Source: Anaerobiospirillum sp. NML120449 (GTDB lineage Bacteria > Pseudomonadota > Gammaproteobacteria > Enterobacterales > Succinivibrionaceae). Taken from it: 51,076 nucleotides of DNA. How positions within the stretch are numbered: position 1 is the stretch's first letter; every line of letters begins with the position of its first letter. This document shows positions 17,924-28,036 of the stretch, piece after piece. The notes below the pieces were generated by a model. That model did not search any database. It was given only the letters and a program-made list of their open reading frames with translations, and was not told the origin of the DNA. The DNA is taken from positions 1 to 51,076 of the forward strand of contig NZ_JALKIL010000036.1 in NCBI RefSeq assembly GCF_023051105.1, given 5' to 3'. Position numbers and translations under genes: made by a program.

Positions 17924-18670
17924 CATTACAAAACAAGTTATAAATTATTTGCCAGAACAGGTGCAGGACGGGCACGCGTCTCTATGAGCGACAGCTCGTA
18001 GCTGCCGCCACCTTTGTCATTACTGTCACTGCCTGCTCCCCTCAATACTCATCTCAAGCCCAAATTATGACTGCCTGCCATCAGCCCACCGTATTCAATA
18101 TGGCCGCCCGTTACCTTTTACTGCCTTATGTTCAAAAAACTCATTGCATCAAAGATGCATTGCATAACAGTTGGCATAAAAGCCTGACAACAGTCTGAGT
18201 TAAATTTGCCTGGCATGCCGCAGTATGGCATTAGTGGCGCAGCATGGCATGACGCGGCATAGCATAGCCTGCGTGGCGTCGCGTGCATGGCATAGCCTGC
18301 GTGGCGTCGCGCGCATGGCATTGCGTGGCATGGTATTGAGTGGCGTGCATGGCGACAAATGCAGCTTAAGGTTGAGAACTGACTGTGCGCATAAATCAAC
18401 TGTCGACAATCAACTATCCACAGGCCATGCGTTCATTAATTCATTCATGCATACATGTATGGATGGATGGATGCACGAGTACACACGCTTCATCTTTGCC
18501 ACGAGACACGTAAGCCGGGAATTAATTCCACATCATACCTGCATGATAATACTTTATAAAATATTTATTAGTTCCAGTACATGATTAGCGCACGTCATCC
18601 TCACTTATGGTGGGTGATGCTTAAGGGATCAGTCTGGAGATCCGGCTTTTATAACACTTTATAAAATGAA
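17924..18670. other. Gap with GC-rich 28-bp repeat
   Basis: No gene seen. A 28-bp direct repeat beginning CATAGCCTGCGTGGCGTCGC occurs twice head to tail (18263-18290 and 18291-18318) within a wider GGCATG/GGCGT-rich patch (18220-18355). Confidence 0.5.
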
Positions 18671-18704
18671 AGAGGGAGCACTCTTTTTATCGAATGCTCC
18701 CTCT
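18671..18704 (-). terminator. Probable terminator of the 18854-20173 gene
   Basis: 10-bp stem AGAGGGAGCA/TGCTCCCTCT (18671-18680 with 18695-18704), about 150 bp downstream of the minus-strand stop. The minus strand then reads TTCATTTTATAAAG, a weak T tract. Confidence 0.55.
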
Positions 18705-18853
18705 GTGAGGTGATTATGGATTGTGCTTTAATGCAGCTCCAGGCTGCAGGTCTGTCAAGGGCCCCGATCGGGGAGCCGTGGCACTCAAAGCTGCTGTGAC
18801 AGCATGACACTCAGGGCAACCGGAGCTGATATGGTGTTTTTGGCTGTGGCTGT

Positions 18854-20173
18854 TTAGCCCAGAGTCTGGATGGTTATTACAGTCATGGCAGTACTGTCAG
18901 GACCTGCCGGACGTGAGAATGAGTAGGACTGGCTGCTGGTTACACACTGCCACTTGTAATTGCCTTCCATCATCTGAACCTGATCAAGGCTGGTCTCGCC
19001 GAAGAACTCAATAAGGTCTTCGGTACATTCATTGATGTAATCTGCCTCACCTTCGGCACGGCATACGAACCAGTTACAGATCAGGCACAGCTCACGGGCA
19101 TTGCCGTAAACACTGGAGCCTGCATCTTCCCACCACTTGAGAATGGTGTCAAAGGCAAAATCAAGGCGCTGACGGTCCAGATAAACAATTGAGTGACGAT
19201 AGAGTTCGTAATCAAAGTTTTCATGCTCAGTAGCCAGCTCCATGGTACGGCTGAGCTGATCACGGGTCAGTCGCTTATGAGCTGAAATGGACTCATAGGC
19301 ATCGTTAGGCAGCAGGAAATTCTGGGCATAGCTGTACACTACCGGTACGCCACGCTTGATGTAGTTTGCTACCTTGTTGTTGATATCAGCAAAGTTGCCT
19401 GCAATGATATCGTGATGGCTGGTAATACCATAAGGGCCGGTCAGGAAGTAGTTCTGTTCGGCAAGGATATTTCTGATGCTCTTAAAACTCTGATCGTAAC
19501 CCATGGCCTTGAGATTATCGGCTATGTCATACAGATCCATGATGGACCACATCAGAGGTGTTTTGTCAGAGCTGCCGCTGGAGCGCTGCAGAATCTGATT
19601 AATGGCGCCTATGAGATTAGGATCGCGATTGCCTGCCGGGGCGCGAATCAGATCAAGGGTATCCATGGCAGTACCGGTGAAGAAATTTTCACGCTTAATC
19701 TGATCACGTACCTTGTCAAATATGGACTGCACATGACCGCGCTCTTCACCAGGGGCATGCTGATAACGCGTTGGATTCGGCTGAGCTGGAGTAATACCGT
19801 AACCTGCAGAGCTCTTGTAGGAGGCAGTCATGGCCTCAGGAGACTCTCCGGCAGCCACGGCAGCAGCAGCCTGTGGAACACGAACACGGCTCTGGCGTGG
19901 TCCACCAATAACACAGACCGCTCCATCAGGACGAGCTCCTACAACAGCTGTGCCGCGCAGTTTGGCCAGCTTGTTTTCAATAATGCTTTCGACCTTACGC
20001 TCACCAGCTGAGATCTGCTCACCGCTAAGACCGGTCATGAGGCTGATCATCTCAAATGATGCCGGGCCCTGCATTCTGATCAGGGCAGCCACCATGGCTC
20101 TGCGCCTGCTTTCATCTCCGGCGCAGACAGTATCAACAACCCAAAGAAATTCTCTAATCCTGTCTTTATCCAT
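18854..20173 (-). CDS. ISAzo13-transposase-like protein, predicted inactive
   Basis: 439 residues from the ATG at 20173 (GGTGAG upstream); a GTG at 20227 would add 18 residues. From memory of the ISAzo13 family, segments align in family order. An N-terminal RRRAMVAAL..MTGLSGEQIS part resembles the family HTH start. TPLMWSIMDLYDIADNLKAMG (205-225) resembles SPLRWTSKSLRKLADEL. FADINNKVANYIKRGVPVVYSY (261-282) resembles the segment ending in PVISVD. FDTILKWWEDAGSSVYGNAREL (341-362) resembles the SIRRWWEKMG region. The expected Asp residues are replaced (Y282 for the D of VISVD, N367 for the D of TADGGG), and the C-terminal HFPPGTSKWNKIEHRL block is absent. This predicts a nuclease-dead, perhaps domesticated DNA-binding protein, with its own terminator and no inverted repeats seen. 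Function unknown. Confidence 0.5.
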   Translation of the reverse strand: MDKDRIREFLWVVDTVCAGDESRRRAMVAALIRMQGPASFEMISLMTGLSGEQISAGERKVESIIENKLAKLRGTAVVGARPDGAVCVIGGPRQSRVRVPQAAAAVAAGESPEAMTASYKSSAGYGITPAQPNPTRYQHAPGEERGHVQSIFDKVRDQIKRENFFTGTAMDTLDLIRAPAGNRDPNLIGAINQILQRSSGSSDKTPLMWSIMDLYDIADNLKAMGYDQSFKSIRNILAEQNYFLTGPYGITSHHDIIAGNFADINNKVANYIKRGVPVVYSYAQNFLLPNDAYESISAHKRLTRDQLSRTMELATEHENFDYELYRHSIVYLDRQRLDFAFDTILKWWEDAGSSVYGNARELCLICNWFVCRAEGEADYINECTEDLIEFFGETSLDQVQMMEGNYKWQCVTSSQSYSFSRPAGPDSTAMTVITIQTLG

Positions 20174-21795
20174 ACACTCACCAGAAAATACCAGTTTACC
20201 AGGCCGTCCGATCCCCGCCGGCCGCACAAATCCAAAGTTTTACACCTAATTTAGCACATAGGCGTATGGCCCCGGCCTGCAGCTGACCCCTTTTGAGATC
20301 TGTGCCGCCTCATGACCATGAACATTTTTACAAAATGTGCGCCTCCGCACTTTTGCAACAAATTATCATTTTTAAAAATAAAGCACATTCAGACGGAACC
20401 TTGAAGCCCTGCCACCAACACAGTTAAATATGTTGAATTAACCCTGATAATCAGGCTCGAGTATCGGAGCTTAAACTTAAGCTGCCCGTTACAGTCACAG
20501 CGTAGAGCCTGACGTGCCCAAAGAGCCATATCTGCAAAACTCAGGCCGTTTTTATTCAAAAAAGCCCATAGATACCGGCTTTTTGAGCGTTTATCCCATA
20601 AAAATGCCCGCTGTAAACATCAGCTATTAACATGACAGCCTGTTGTCTGAAGCAGCCCGAATCCCGGGAGTGCACTTTCGACCAGCAAAACAGGCAATAC
20701 GCCAAAAAGCTGCCACATCAAAACATCAGCGCCACCACCACCAGAACCGGCAGCCTCAGCACCAGCTCCAGCAAGCCAGCCCCACCATCAGCAGCAGCTC
20801 CAGCTACAGCAAGCCAGACCCAATTGTGAGCAGGCTACTTTACTATACAATTTCACATGCGCCTTGCACTTGTGTCTGTTGCCCGCAGATCATCCCGGAA
20901 ACTCAGGCGTCAACACAGAGCACAAAGGCAACATAACAGCAAAAACACATGGCCGTGGCATCGCACATAAGACTTTATGAAGCGCGCAACAATCGACGCA
21001 CGAACCCTCACTACAGAGCTCTCAAAATCCACTCACACTCAGCCTCCCCACACCATCTGCCCATCCCATATGAGGCCCAGCCGCCCCGTACAGGAGCCCA
21101 CGACACCGAACCAACCTGCCCGCCCGAATGTGACCACAGATGCCACCGCATCAGGACTGATTGTTTTCCTGGACCATGAGCTGATCTTTCCTGACCTGCA
21201 TGTCTTTTAATCTGTTGGCTTACTGTCACTGAACAGCATGATTCATACATGTCACTTTATAAAACAGTAAGCAGTATCAGCCTGCCCCTACTGTGTTTAC
21301 ATGTTCTTACTGCCTGCAGGGCGGCCCCGCTTTGCAGGTGGCTCAGGTGGCAAAACCGATAAAGATGATGCATAAAGTTAAACAGAAAGTATCTGCTCCT
21401 GATGGTTGTCCGGGTCATAAGCCTGCTACCACTAATCAGCATGGTTCCTGCGAAAGTTGTCATTGGGATACATATTGCCATTGGGCAGCAGCTGGCCAGT
21501 TGTGTAGCGGCGACGTCTGTTGTAGACGAGGCTTTGTAGTAAACGGAGACCTCTTTGGAGTTCCTGTCGGCAGTAGCCAGGTCAGGTACAGTTATATCCT
21601 GCCTGTCTCTGTAGATATTTCCCATAAATATAGAGCCATGGTTCACGCAACATACATCAGGCTCCTGAAAATTCAATGCCATATCAAGGCAGGCAAAAAG
21701 CCACACCTGTTGCTTATTTATCATGTTTGTCAGGTCGTTGCTCTTTAATATATGAATCAGATGTATATTTTGCTCATGGTCAAAGGGGCGGCCCC
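20174..21795. other. 1.6-kb gap without supported genes
   Basis: Frames of 185 aa (minus, 21257-21814) and 151 aa (plus, 21293-21748) overlap here, but their products are Cys/His/Met-rich with no domain or good start site, so neither is called. GTGCG/CGCAC followed by TTTT near 20338-20358 could be a weak plus-strand terminator. Confidence 0.4.
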
Positions 21796-21835
21796 CAAAA
21801 ACAACAAAGCCCATATCCTGGCAACAGGTATGGGC
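21796..21835 (-). terminator. Terminator of the 22020-26339 gene
   Basis: On the minus strand GCCCATACCTG pairs with CAGGATATGGGC (one bulged base) around a TTGC loop, followed by TTTGTTGTTTTTG. It lies about 185 bp after the stop of the large gene. Confidence 0.75.
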
Positions 21836-22019
21836 AATGGATGATATTTTTCAGACGCTTATTTTATGCCTGCGCAGCCGCTGCGGATGAAACTGTCGCT
21901 GCGGCGCCAGTCTGACAGCGGGCAGCCGTTGCAGCTGCAGCGTGCAGCGGCAGCGTGCAGCGGCAGCATGCAGCTGCATTGTGCTGCCTGCTTGCGCTGC
22001 GCGCTGTCAGGCCAGGGCA

Positions 22020-25000
22020 TCAGCTGGAGCTGTCGTTTTTACGGCTGGAGCTCAGTGAGAACCAGTGCAGATAGTACCACCCGTAGAAGCACAGTATGAG
22101 CACGGCAAGGCCAATGAAGGATACCCAGTAGCGCCATGGCTCTACGTCGGTGACGCTGGAGCGGCGGTCACTGGAGGCAAAGTTGCCAAAGTGACAGCCC
22201 TTAGGGGTGCACTTGATCTCACGGCCGTAACCGCCGGCATTATCCCACAGATAGTGAGGGAAGCGCAGCACAATGCCGTCCTGAGCAAAGCGACGCGAGC
22301 ACTGATCGACAAAGTTGGCCATGAAATTCATCAGGGCCTTAGGGTCAGCGCCCAGACGGCGCATGTCGATATAGCTCACGCCAGGCTCAATGGTCAGCTG
22401 ATAATTGGAGGCTGAGAACTTGCCACTGTATGAAATTTCATCAAGTGGAGTACCGTCGGCATCAGCATCAACACGGATAGTGACATTACGGCCCAGACGG
22501 ATATTGCCCTCCACATAGGTGTGGCTGGTCATGCCATTGACATAATCAAGCACGGAGTTGGAGCGCAGAATCAGTGTTTTAATCTGATTGATGGAGCCTG
22601 CCGGACCGTTGAGGCTGAGAATGCCGTTATAGACAGTGACACGGTTGGCTCTGACATTGCCAAGAACGGTAGATTTACCGGCAAAATTGCGTACATTCAG
22701 AGTTGAGCCTGAGATATCACCGGAGAGCACTACACGTGACTTTTCATTACCAAGGAAGGTATTGCGCTGACGGTCGGTCATCAACGGCTGATTGTTCTCA
22801 TCAAGGAGTACGCCCAGATTGACATTGGTAGTCAGATGACGGTCGATAATGGTTCGGGCCGTGAGATCAGCTGTGCTTTCATCGCGCGGATACTGCAGAA
22901 CGGCATCAAGAAGAGCACTGTTGCGGCCGTCATGAACGAGAATAATATCGCCCCTGCCATTGGCACGCGGATTCCAGGAAGAAAAAATGCCGCCATTGAC
23001 CACAGCCTCAGAGGTGATGTGAATATTCTTCACAAAGGAGGACTCGTCAATCATAATGGCGGCCTGAGCTCCCTCAACCACGCCATCGATAATGAGATCG
23101 CTTACGGCAGGACCATTGATATCATCGGTAAGAGGCACAGTAGCCGCCTCCTGGGCGTCAGCCTGACCATGCAGATAATCAAGAGTGCGCACACGGGCCC
23201 AGGAACCACGGTACTCAATGAGATCAGAGTAGATATTGGATCCCATGTCAACCTTGATGCCTACACCATGGCGGCCCATAGCTCCTACATAGCCTGAAAT
23301 ATAGGCACTGTTGTCACGGCCGTAAGTAAAGCCTATACCTGTCGAATCATTACCTGAGGTCACAATGGATGACCCCGGGGTCTGCCAGTAATAATTGGAG
23401 CTGCCGTCAATACGCACTCCAACTGATCCCTCGCCAATGGAGGAAACAATGGCATCATGCACTACGTCATTGTAAGAGCCGTAAATATGCACGCCTGTAC
23501 CAAGAGGCATGCGTGATGGGCGCTTGACATTGTAGGTACCGGCCATGTGGTCATAAAAGGCATAAGGACGGCGGGCATAACGGGTGATGCGGTACTGTGG
23601 AGTGCCAAAGCTGTAAATGGAATTGCCAAAGAACTCACGAGGTTCGAGGCTGTAGCCCAGATCCGAGAGCAGTGCCATTTCAAGCTCGACAGGAAGAGTG
23701 TAATTCTTGTACTGATCGGCTGACAAAATGGTATTACGCAGCATCAGCACCGGACGGCCCAGACGGGTAAAGGTCAGAGGAATACCGTAGAGATCGACGG
23801 CCTTGTCGATGCCATAGCCTGTGGCTACATAATTGCCGTCCTCATCAACACCACCACGACGGTCATGGCCGCTGACCACATCCATGTCAGCAGCCAGATC
23901 CATGAGGCTCTGCTCATCCACAGTGCTGCCCTCAGCAGAGCCGCCGGTGCTGCCGGCGCCGCCTGCGCCGGTGGCGCCTGCTGCAGCGCCTGTGGCGGCA
24001 CCACCAGCCGCGCCTGCTTCGGCACTGGCAGCCGTCTTATCTGCACCTGCAGCCGAAGCGGAGGTCGCTGCTGCGACAGATGCTGCATTGACTTCAGTTG
24101 ACTGTGAGGCACGGGCCACCACATCAGGAACATGCTGCGAGGCTGTGCCCTGATGGCCATGAATTAAAGAAGCCAGATCAATACCGCGCTGATCGGTAAG
24201 CTGAGCCTGCTGATGCTGCTTTACCTTAATGGCCTCCTCAGAGGCGCGCCTGCTGGCCTCAGCTGCTGCCTGAGCACGCAGCAGTGCATCACGGGCCACG
24301 CCCTCATAGGCAAGAGCCTGAGGAGCGATATTTACGTCAGGCGTACCAAGATTGAGGGTACTGCGTGAGTGCAGATTGAACATACTGAGCTCATTGCCCG
24401 GACTCAACAGACGGTTGACCTCAAGACCGACAAAGTAAAGCTGGCAGCGCCTGTCAGCTGAAAAAGGAGTGCAGTCAGGCGCAATGGTTCGATAGCCCGT
24501 GTTCTCCCTGACAAACTGCTTGAGCTGCGGGGAATACAGATGACGGTCAAAGGAGTGCAGAGGAGCGGTAAAGACGTCCTCAGTCCCTGAGTAACCAGAA
24601 TGAAAGCCAATCAGGCGCGCACCGGTATCCATGCCCTGAGCAAAGAAATTGGCCTTGAGCACATTAGGGGTAATCTGACGCGGCACGCCTGTATAAATAC
24701 CCTCTTTCTGGATATCAGGAATAGGCATGGTCAGCAGCACAATACCGTTGTACTGCTGGTCACCACGGCACTTGCCCTTGAGATCGGCCTCAATATAACT
24801 AAGGCCGGCACAGGCCCCCTCAGTATGCAGGCGATCGCGCACCATGGACAGATGATAAAGGGGATAGGAAGAGCTTGATCCGGTCAGGCTGACCATATTG
24901 CCATACTCACTGGCTGGCTTTTTCCTCTCAGCTCCGGCTGCCCCCATGCCCCGGCCATTTGCAGGGGCCTTGCCCGCATCATGGGCTTTACCCGTAGCAT

Positions 25001-26339
25001 GGGCCTTGCCACTGGCACTGGCAGCAGCCCCGTCCTTGAGAGGATCGGGACCACGGCCCAGAGCAACGCCGGGACGCTCCTGGCTTAATTTGTGGGCATC
25101 GATAAAGAAGGTAGGAATACGATAGCTCGATGCCTGAGGGGTATACATGTGGAAGAGATAGGCAAGGAAGGAAATGCCTTTGTGCAGCTCTTCGGCCATG
25201 GCCTGCTGACGGCTTTCATAAGGAATGAGCATGCTGTCATCAAGCTTGCCCGGCAGAATATTAAGCAGCTCCTCAGATCCGTCTGCAGTGCTCATCAGTG
25301 TTTCCACATCACCAAAGACATGCAAATTGAGATAGCGGCTGTTGGCGGCGCTGATATCATCTACAGGATTGGCCTGAGCCCTGTTGATGCCAATGCCGAA
25401 GATACGGCGCAGCAGCGATGGCTGATCGTCTTTTTCAGCCACAGGGTCGCGCATGTTCTGATTGCCTGAGTAAACGGCAGCAGCACGGGCACTGGCGGCA
25501 TCATTTTTGGCCGCATGTGAACGTGAGGCAGCATCCACAAGACGCTCTCCGGTCAGTGGACCGCGTCCAGGGCCGGACTCGGCTCCATTGCGCTCATGCA
25601 GTCCGTCCTGAGCTTTCTGAGCCTGCTTAAGATCAGCACTGGCCTGAGCCTGAGCATGAGCATTGGCCTGAGCCTGGGCCTGAGCATGGGCCTGAGCCTG
25701 AGCCTGAGCATGGGCCTGAGCCTTGGCCTCCATGGCCTCCCTGGCCTGCTCTTCAAGACGGATAAGGGCCTGCTGGGCAGCAAGGCTCTGCGATCCCTTC
25801 ATGGACATGTGACTGCTGTTGCCTGCAGCTGAGTCCTTGGCTGCGGCAGCAGCACTGGCGGCAACCTCTGCTGCGTCTGCAGCTGAGACACTGCGGGCCT
25901 GTTCATAATCATGAACAGCATTCAGATCACTTATCTCACCCTCAGCAGGTTCAATAAAGTCATCACCAGTATCTTTGCCTTCGGCAGTACGACGGTTGAG
26001 GTCAGCGGCAACCTGAGCCTGGCGGGAAATTTCACTGCGGGCCTTGGCACGGGCACGCTCAAGTGCCTGAGCACGCTCAGCCTCGAGATCGTTGATATGG
26101 GTGCCCTCATACTGGATATCATAATCAATGGCCAGAGCGGCAGGACTGCTGAGCATCATGGCCAGTGCCAGTGACAGACAGCTGCGGCGCAGACCGGCCC
26201 CGGTACGGTTGCTGCCGTACCCTTCGCCCGGGGCGGTATGGGCAGCACATGGTGAGAGTACATCACGCTCAGGTGCTGCACGCTCAGATCCATGAAGAAC
26301 ATAACGCACTGTGCTCTGCAAGGAGCGCAAAAGTTCCAT
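22020..26339 (-). CDS. Large autotransporter-passenger-like protein with C-terminal membrane anchor
   Basis: 1439 residues from the ATG at 26339, chosen because GAGG lies 5 nt upstream; the longer frame starts with TTG. An export signal is preceded by a long polar lead of about 50 residues (hydrophobic core CLSLALAMMLSSPAALA). Then come an Ala/Gln/Glu-rich helical region with a Q-A-H repeat (about residues 210-240) and a globular region. Next is an Ala/Gly-rich linker (about 750-800). A segment LLSDLGYSLEPREFFGNSIY, GTGVHIYGSYNDVV and GSVGVRIDG then leads into a repetitive beta-helix-like region. I recall this combination from bacterial autotransporter passengers. No C-terminal beta-barrel is seen. 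Instead one hydrophobic helix (YWVSFIGLAVLILCFYGWYY) and a polar tail end the protein. The likely location is the cell envelope. Function unknown; possible adhesin. Confidence 0.65.
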   Translation of the reverse strand: MELLRSLQSTVRYVLHGSERAAPERDVLSPCAAHTAPGEGYGSNRTGAGLRRSCLSLALAMMLSSPAALAIDYDIQYEGTHINDLEAERAQALERARAKARSEISRQAQVAADLNRRTAEGKDTGDDFIEPAEGEISDLNAVHDYEQARSVSAADAAEVAASAAAAAKDSAAGNSSHMSMKGSQSLAAQQALIRLEEQAREAMEAKAQAHAQAQAQAHAQAQAQANAHAQAQASADLKQAQKAQDGLHERNGAESGPGRGPLTGERLVDAASRSHAAKNDAASARAAAVYSGNQNMRDPVAEKDDQPSLLRRIFGIGINRAQANPVDDISAANSRYLNLHVFGDVETLMSTADGSEELLNILPGKLDDSMLIPYESRQQAMAEELHKGISFLAYLFHMYTPQASSYRIPTFFIDAHKLSQERPGVALGRGPDPLKDGAAASASGKAHATGKAHDAGKAPANGRGMGAAGAERKKPASEYGNMVSLTGSSSSYPLYHLSMVRDRLHTEGACAGLSYIEADLKGKCRGDQQYNGIVLLTMPIPDIQKEGIYTGVPRQITPNVLKANFFAQGMDTGARLIGFHSGYSGTEDVFTAPLHSFDRHLYSPQLKQFVRENTGYRTIAPDCTPFSADRRCQLYFVGLEVNRLLSPGNELSMFNLHSRSTLNLGTPDVNIAPQALAYEGVARDALLRAQAAAEASRRASEEAIKVKQHQQAQLTDQRGIDLASLIHGHQGTASQHVPDVVARASQSTEVNAASVAAATSASAAGADKTAASAEAGAAGGAATGAAAGATGAGGAGSTGGSAEGSTVDEQSLMDLAADMDVVSGHDRRGGVDEDGNYVATGYGIDKAVDLYGIPLTFTRLGRPVLMLRNTILSADQYKNYTLPVELEMALLSDLGYSLEPREFFGNSIYSFGTPQYRITRYARRPYAFYDHMAGTYNVKRPSRMPLGTGVHIYGSYNDVVHDAIVSSIGEGSVGVRIDGSSNYYWQTPGSSIVTSGNDSTGIGFTYGRDNSAYISGYVGAMGRHGVGIKVDMGSNIYSDLIEYRGSWARVRTLDYLHGQADAQEAATVPLTDDINGPAVSDLIIDGVVEGAQAAIMIDESSFVKNIHITSEAVVNGGIFSSWNPRANGRGDIILVHDGRNSALLDAVLQYPRDESTADLTARTIIDRHLTTNVNLGVLLDENNQPLMTDRQRNTFLGNEKSRVVLSGDISGSTLNVRNFAGKSTVLGNVRANRVTVYNGILSLNGPAGSINQIKTLILRSNSVLDYVNGMTSHTYVEGNIRLGRNVTIRVDADADGTPLDEISYSGKFSASNYQLTIEPGVSYIDMRRLGADPKALMNFMANFVDQCSRRFAQDGIVLRFPHYLWDNAGGYGREIKCTPKGCHFGNFASSDRRSSVTDVEPWRYWVSFIGLAVLILCFYGWYYLHWFSLSSSRKNDSSS

Positions 26340-26928
26340 ACCAACCTCGAACAAGCCGGCCGCCCAGGGCCACTCCGGCTCCAATATGATGCCAATAAGT
26401 AAAAGAAATGCTGCCCAGGCCGGACATAAAGCCGGCCAGGCTTTCGCCCCAGCGCCGCCGGCAACAGGGCAGCTGGCGACAGGCCTGCTGACGGCCGACC
26501 ATTATCGGGATTACACAGCGCAGCTCTTATTTAAGTACAGCAATGGTCCTGATGACAGATCGCAAACGCAGGCAAAAATCAAAAGGAAGTGTCCTGCATG
26601 GCTGGACGATTACGCCTTGCCAAAGCTGCATGCCCCCCCTGTGTCCGCTGCAGCTGACGTCGCAGCAGTTCAGTTGCTGCAGCTGACGGCATCAGGACTG
26701 GCGGCGTCAGACAGGCCATATGACGGCCTGACTGGATGAGGTTTACGTTGCGGACAGCATGTGTTCAGCATGGAATGCCGGGTACTGGGAAAAGGCCGGC
26801 GTCCCAGGGCCTTTGCGCAGCGACCTGTCGGGCCGGAGATGACTTATCCTGGGGTCCATGTTGTGACCTGTGGGATCATACTCCAGTATGGCCATTTTTT
26901 CTAATTGAGCGGGCCTGAGCCCATAAGT
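26340..26928. other. Gap upstream of the large surface protein, no gene seen
   Basis: GC-rich sequence with CAGCTG words (26640-26700). The plus frame 26311-26739 overlaps the start of the large protein and has no recognisable features, so I do not call it. The promoter of the large gene should lie here but I cannot pick it out. Confidence 0.4.
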
Positions 26929-26962
26929 TAAAACCCCGTCAGACTTATATGGTCGGACGGGG
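26929..26962 (-). terminator. Terminator after the L,D-transpeptidase gene
   Basis: CCCCGTC (26934-26940) pairs with GACGGGG (26956-26962), with an inner GAC/GTC stem. The minus strand continues GGGGTTTTAAC. It lies about 105 bp beyond the stop at 27068. Confidence 0.7.
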
Positions 26963-27067
26963 CTTTGGGGCTGAGGCAAGGTCTGCTGTCGTGCCAGCAA
27001 GCCATGGGCGGCATGGCCGCCATGACCAGCCGGGCACAGCCTGGCAGAGCGTGCGGTGACAGGCGCT

Positions 27068-28036
27068 TTAGAAAGTGGCCGGGTTGAGGAGCACCACACG
27101 GCCGCTGCGCTCAGACAGGGCCTGCTGGAGGATTTCCTGATTGATTTCAGGACGCTTGAAGAACTCCTCCTGCTCTTTGGTAAAGGTAAATGGCAGGTTC
27201 TTGTCCAGAGTTTCAAATTCCTCTTCGTTCATTGACAGAGGCTGGTGAACCTCAATATAGAGATTGCCCTCGGCATCTTCGGCTGTCTTGATTGGCTCGT
27301 TGATAAACTGCACGCGTGTACCTACAGGGACATTGTTGTACAGGTATTCAATGTCCTCATTGCGCAGACGCACACAGCCATGACTTACGCGCAGGCCGAT
27401 ACCAAAGTCAGCATTGGTGCCGTGAATTGCGTACAGACGACCAATGTAGATAGCAAAAAGGCCCATAGGATTGTCAGGACCGGCTGGCCATACCTTAGGC
27501 AGAGTTTCACCACGGGCGGCGTACTCGGCATGCATTTTTGCTGTAGGCGTCCAGGTTGGATTGGCGCGCTTGCGCTCCACCCTGGTGGTCCAGTTAAGCG
27601 GAGTATCGGTACCAAGCTGACCAATACCAATTGGCAGCACCTCTACCTGATCATTGTGATAGTAGTACAGGCGCATTTCCGGGCTGTTTACGATAATGCC
27701 CTGGTGCAGGGTGTCAGGCAGGATAACACGCTGAGGAATGATGAGATTGGTGCCATTGACCGGAACAATAGGATCGACGCCAGGATTGGCCTCGATAAGA
27801 TTGGACAGGCCCAGCTGATAGCGTGAAGCCACAAACTCAAGAGTGGTAGTGCCGCTGCGGGCAATCTGATAGGTGGTGTCCTCGCCTACTACCACAGTCT
27901 TTTCATCATATGGGTAGGCAGCTGCATGAGCATTCATACTGGCACTAAAGGCGCCGGCTGTCAGCACCAGAGCGGCGCAGGAAAGTGCCATTTTGCCAAA
28001 GGCTCTATCTGACCATGAAGAGGAACAGCTGAACAT
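27068..28036 (-). CDS. Periplasmic L,D-transpeptidase (YkuD domain, YbiS/ErfK type)
   Basis: A 322-residue exported enzyme that forms 3-3 peptidoglycan cross-links or attaches protein to the wall. A signal peptide ends near [11 protein letters not shown] LysM-like segment follows ([26 protein letters not shown]). The YkuD catalytic domain (about residues 112-245) contains [23 protein letters not shown], with the conserved His and the nucleophilic Cys in SHGCVR. The C-terminal 70 residues are acidic and variable, as in YbiS/YcfS/ErfK. Which E. coli paralogue it matches, and so whether it cross-links or anchors a lipoprotein, cannot be settled here. The ATG has AGGTAAGAG upstream. Confidence 0.9.
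   Translation of the reverse strand: MFSCSSSWSDRAFGKMALSCAALVLTAGAFSASMNAHAAAYPYDEKTVVVGEDTTYQIARSGTTTLEFVASRYQLGLSNLIEANPGVDPIVPVNGTNLIIPQRVILPDTLHQGIIVNSPEMRLYYYHNDQVEVLPIGIGQLGTDTPLNWTTRVERKRANPTWTPTAKMHAEYAARGETLPKVWPAGPDNPMGLFAIYIGRLYAIHGTNADFGIGLRVSHGCVRLRNEDIEYLYNNVPVGTRVQFINEPIKTAEDAEGNLYIEVHQPLSMNEEEFETLDKNLPFTFTKEQEEFFKRPEINQEILQQALSERSGRVVLLNPATF

Noticed and set aside
21257..21814. Overlapping 185-aa (minus) and 151-aa (plus) open frames
   Set aside because: No ribosome binding site or domain; Cys/His/Met-rich translations typical of non-coding sequence; the region lies just beyond a terminator.
26311..26739. 142-aa plus-strand frame upstream of the large surface protein
   Set aside because: It overlaps the start of the minus-strand gene and encodes a low-complexity Ala/Gln-rich product without features.
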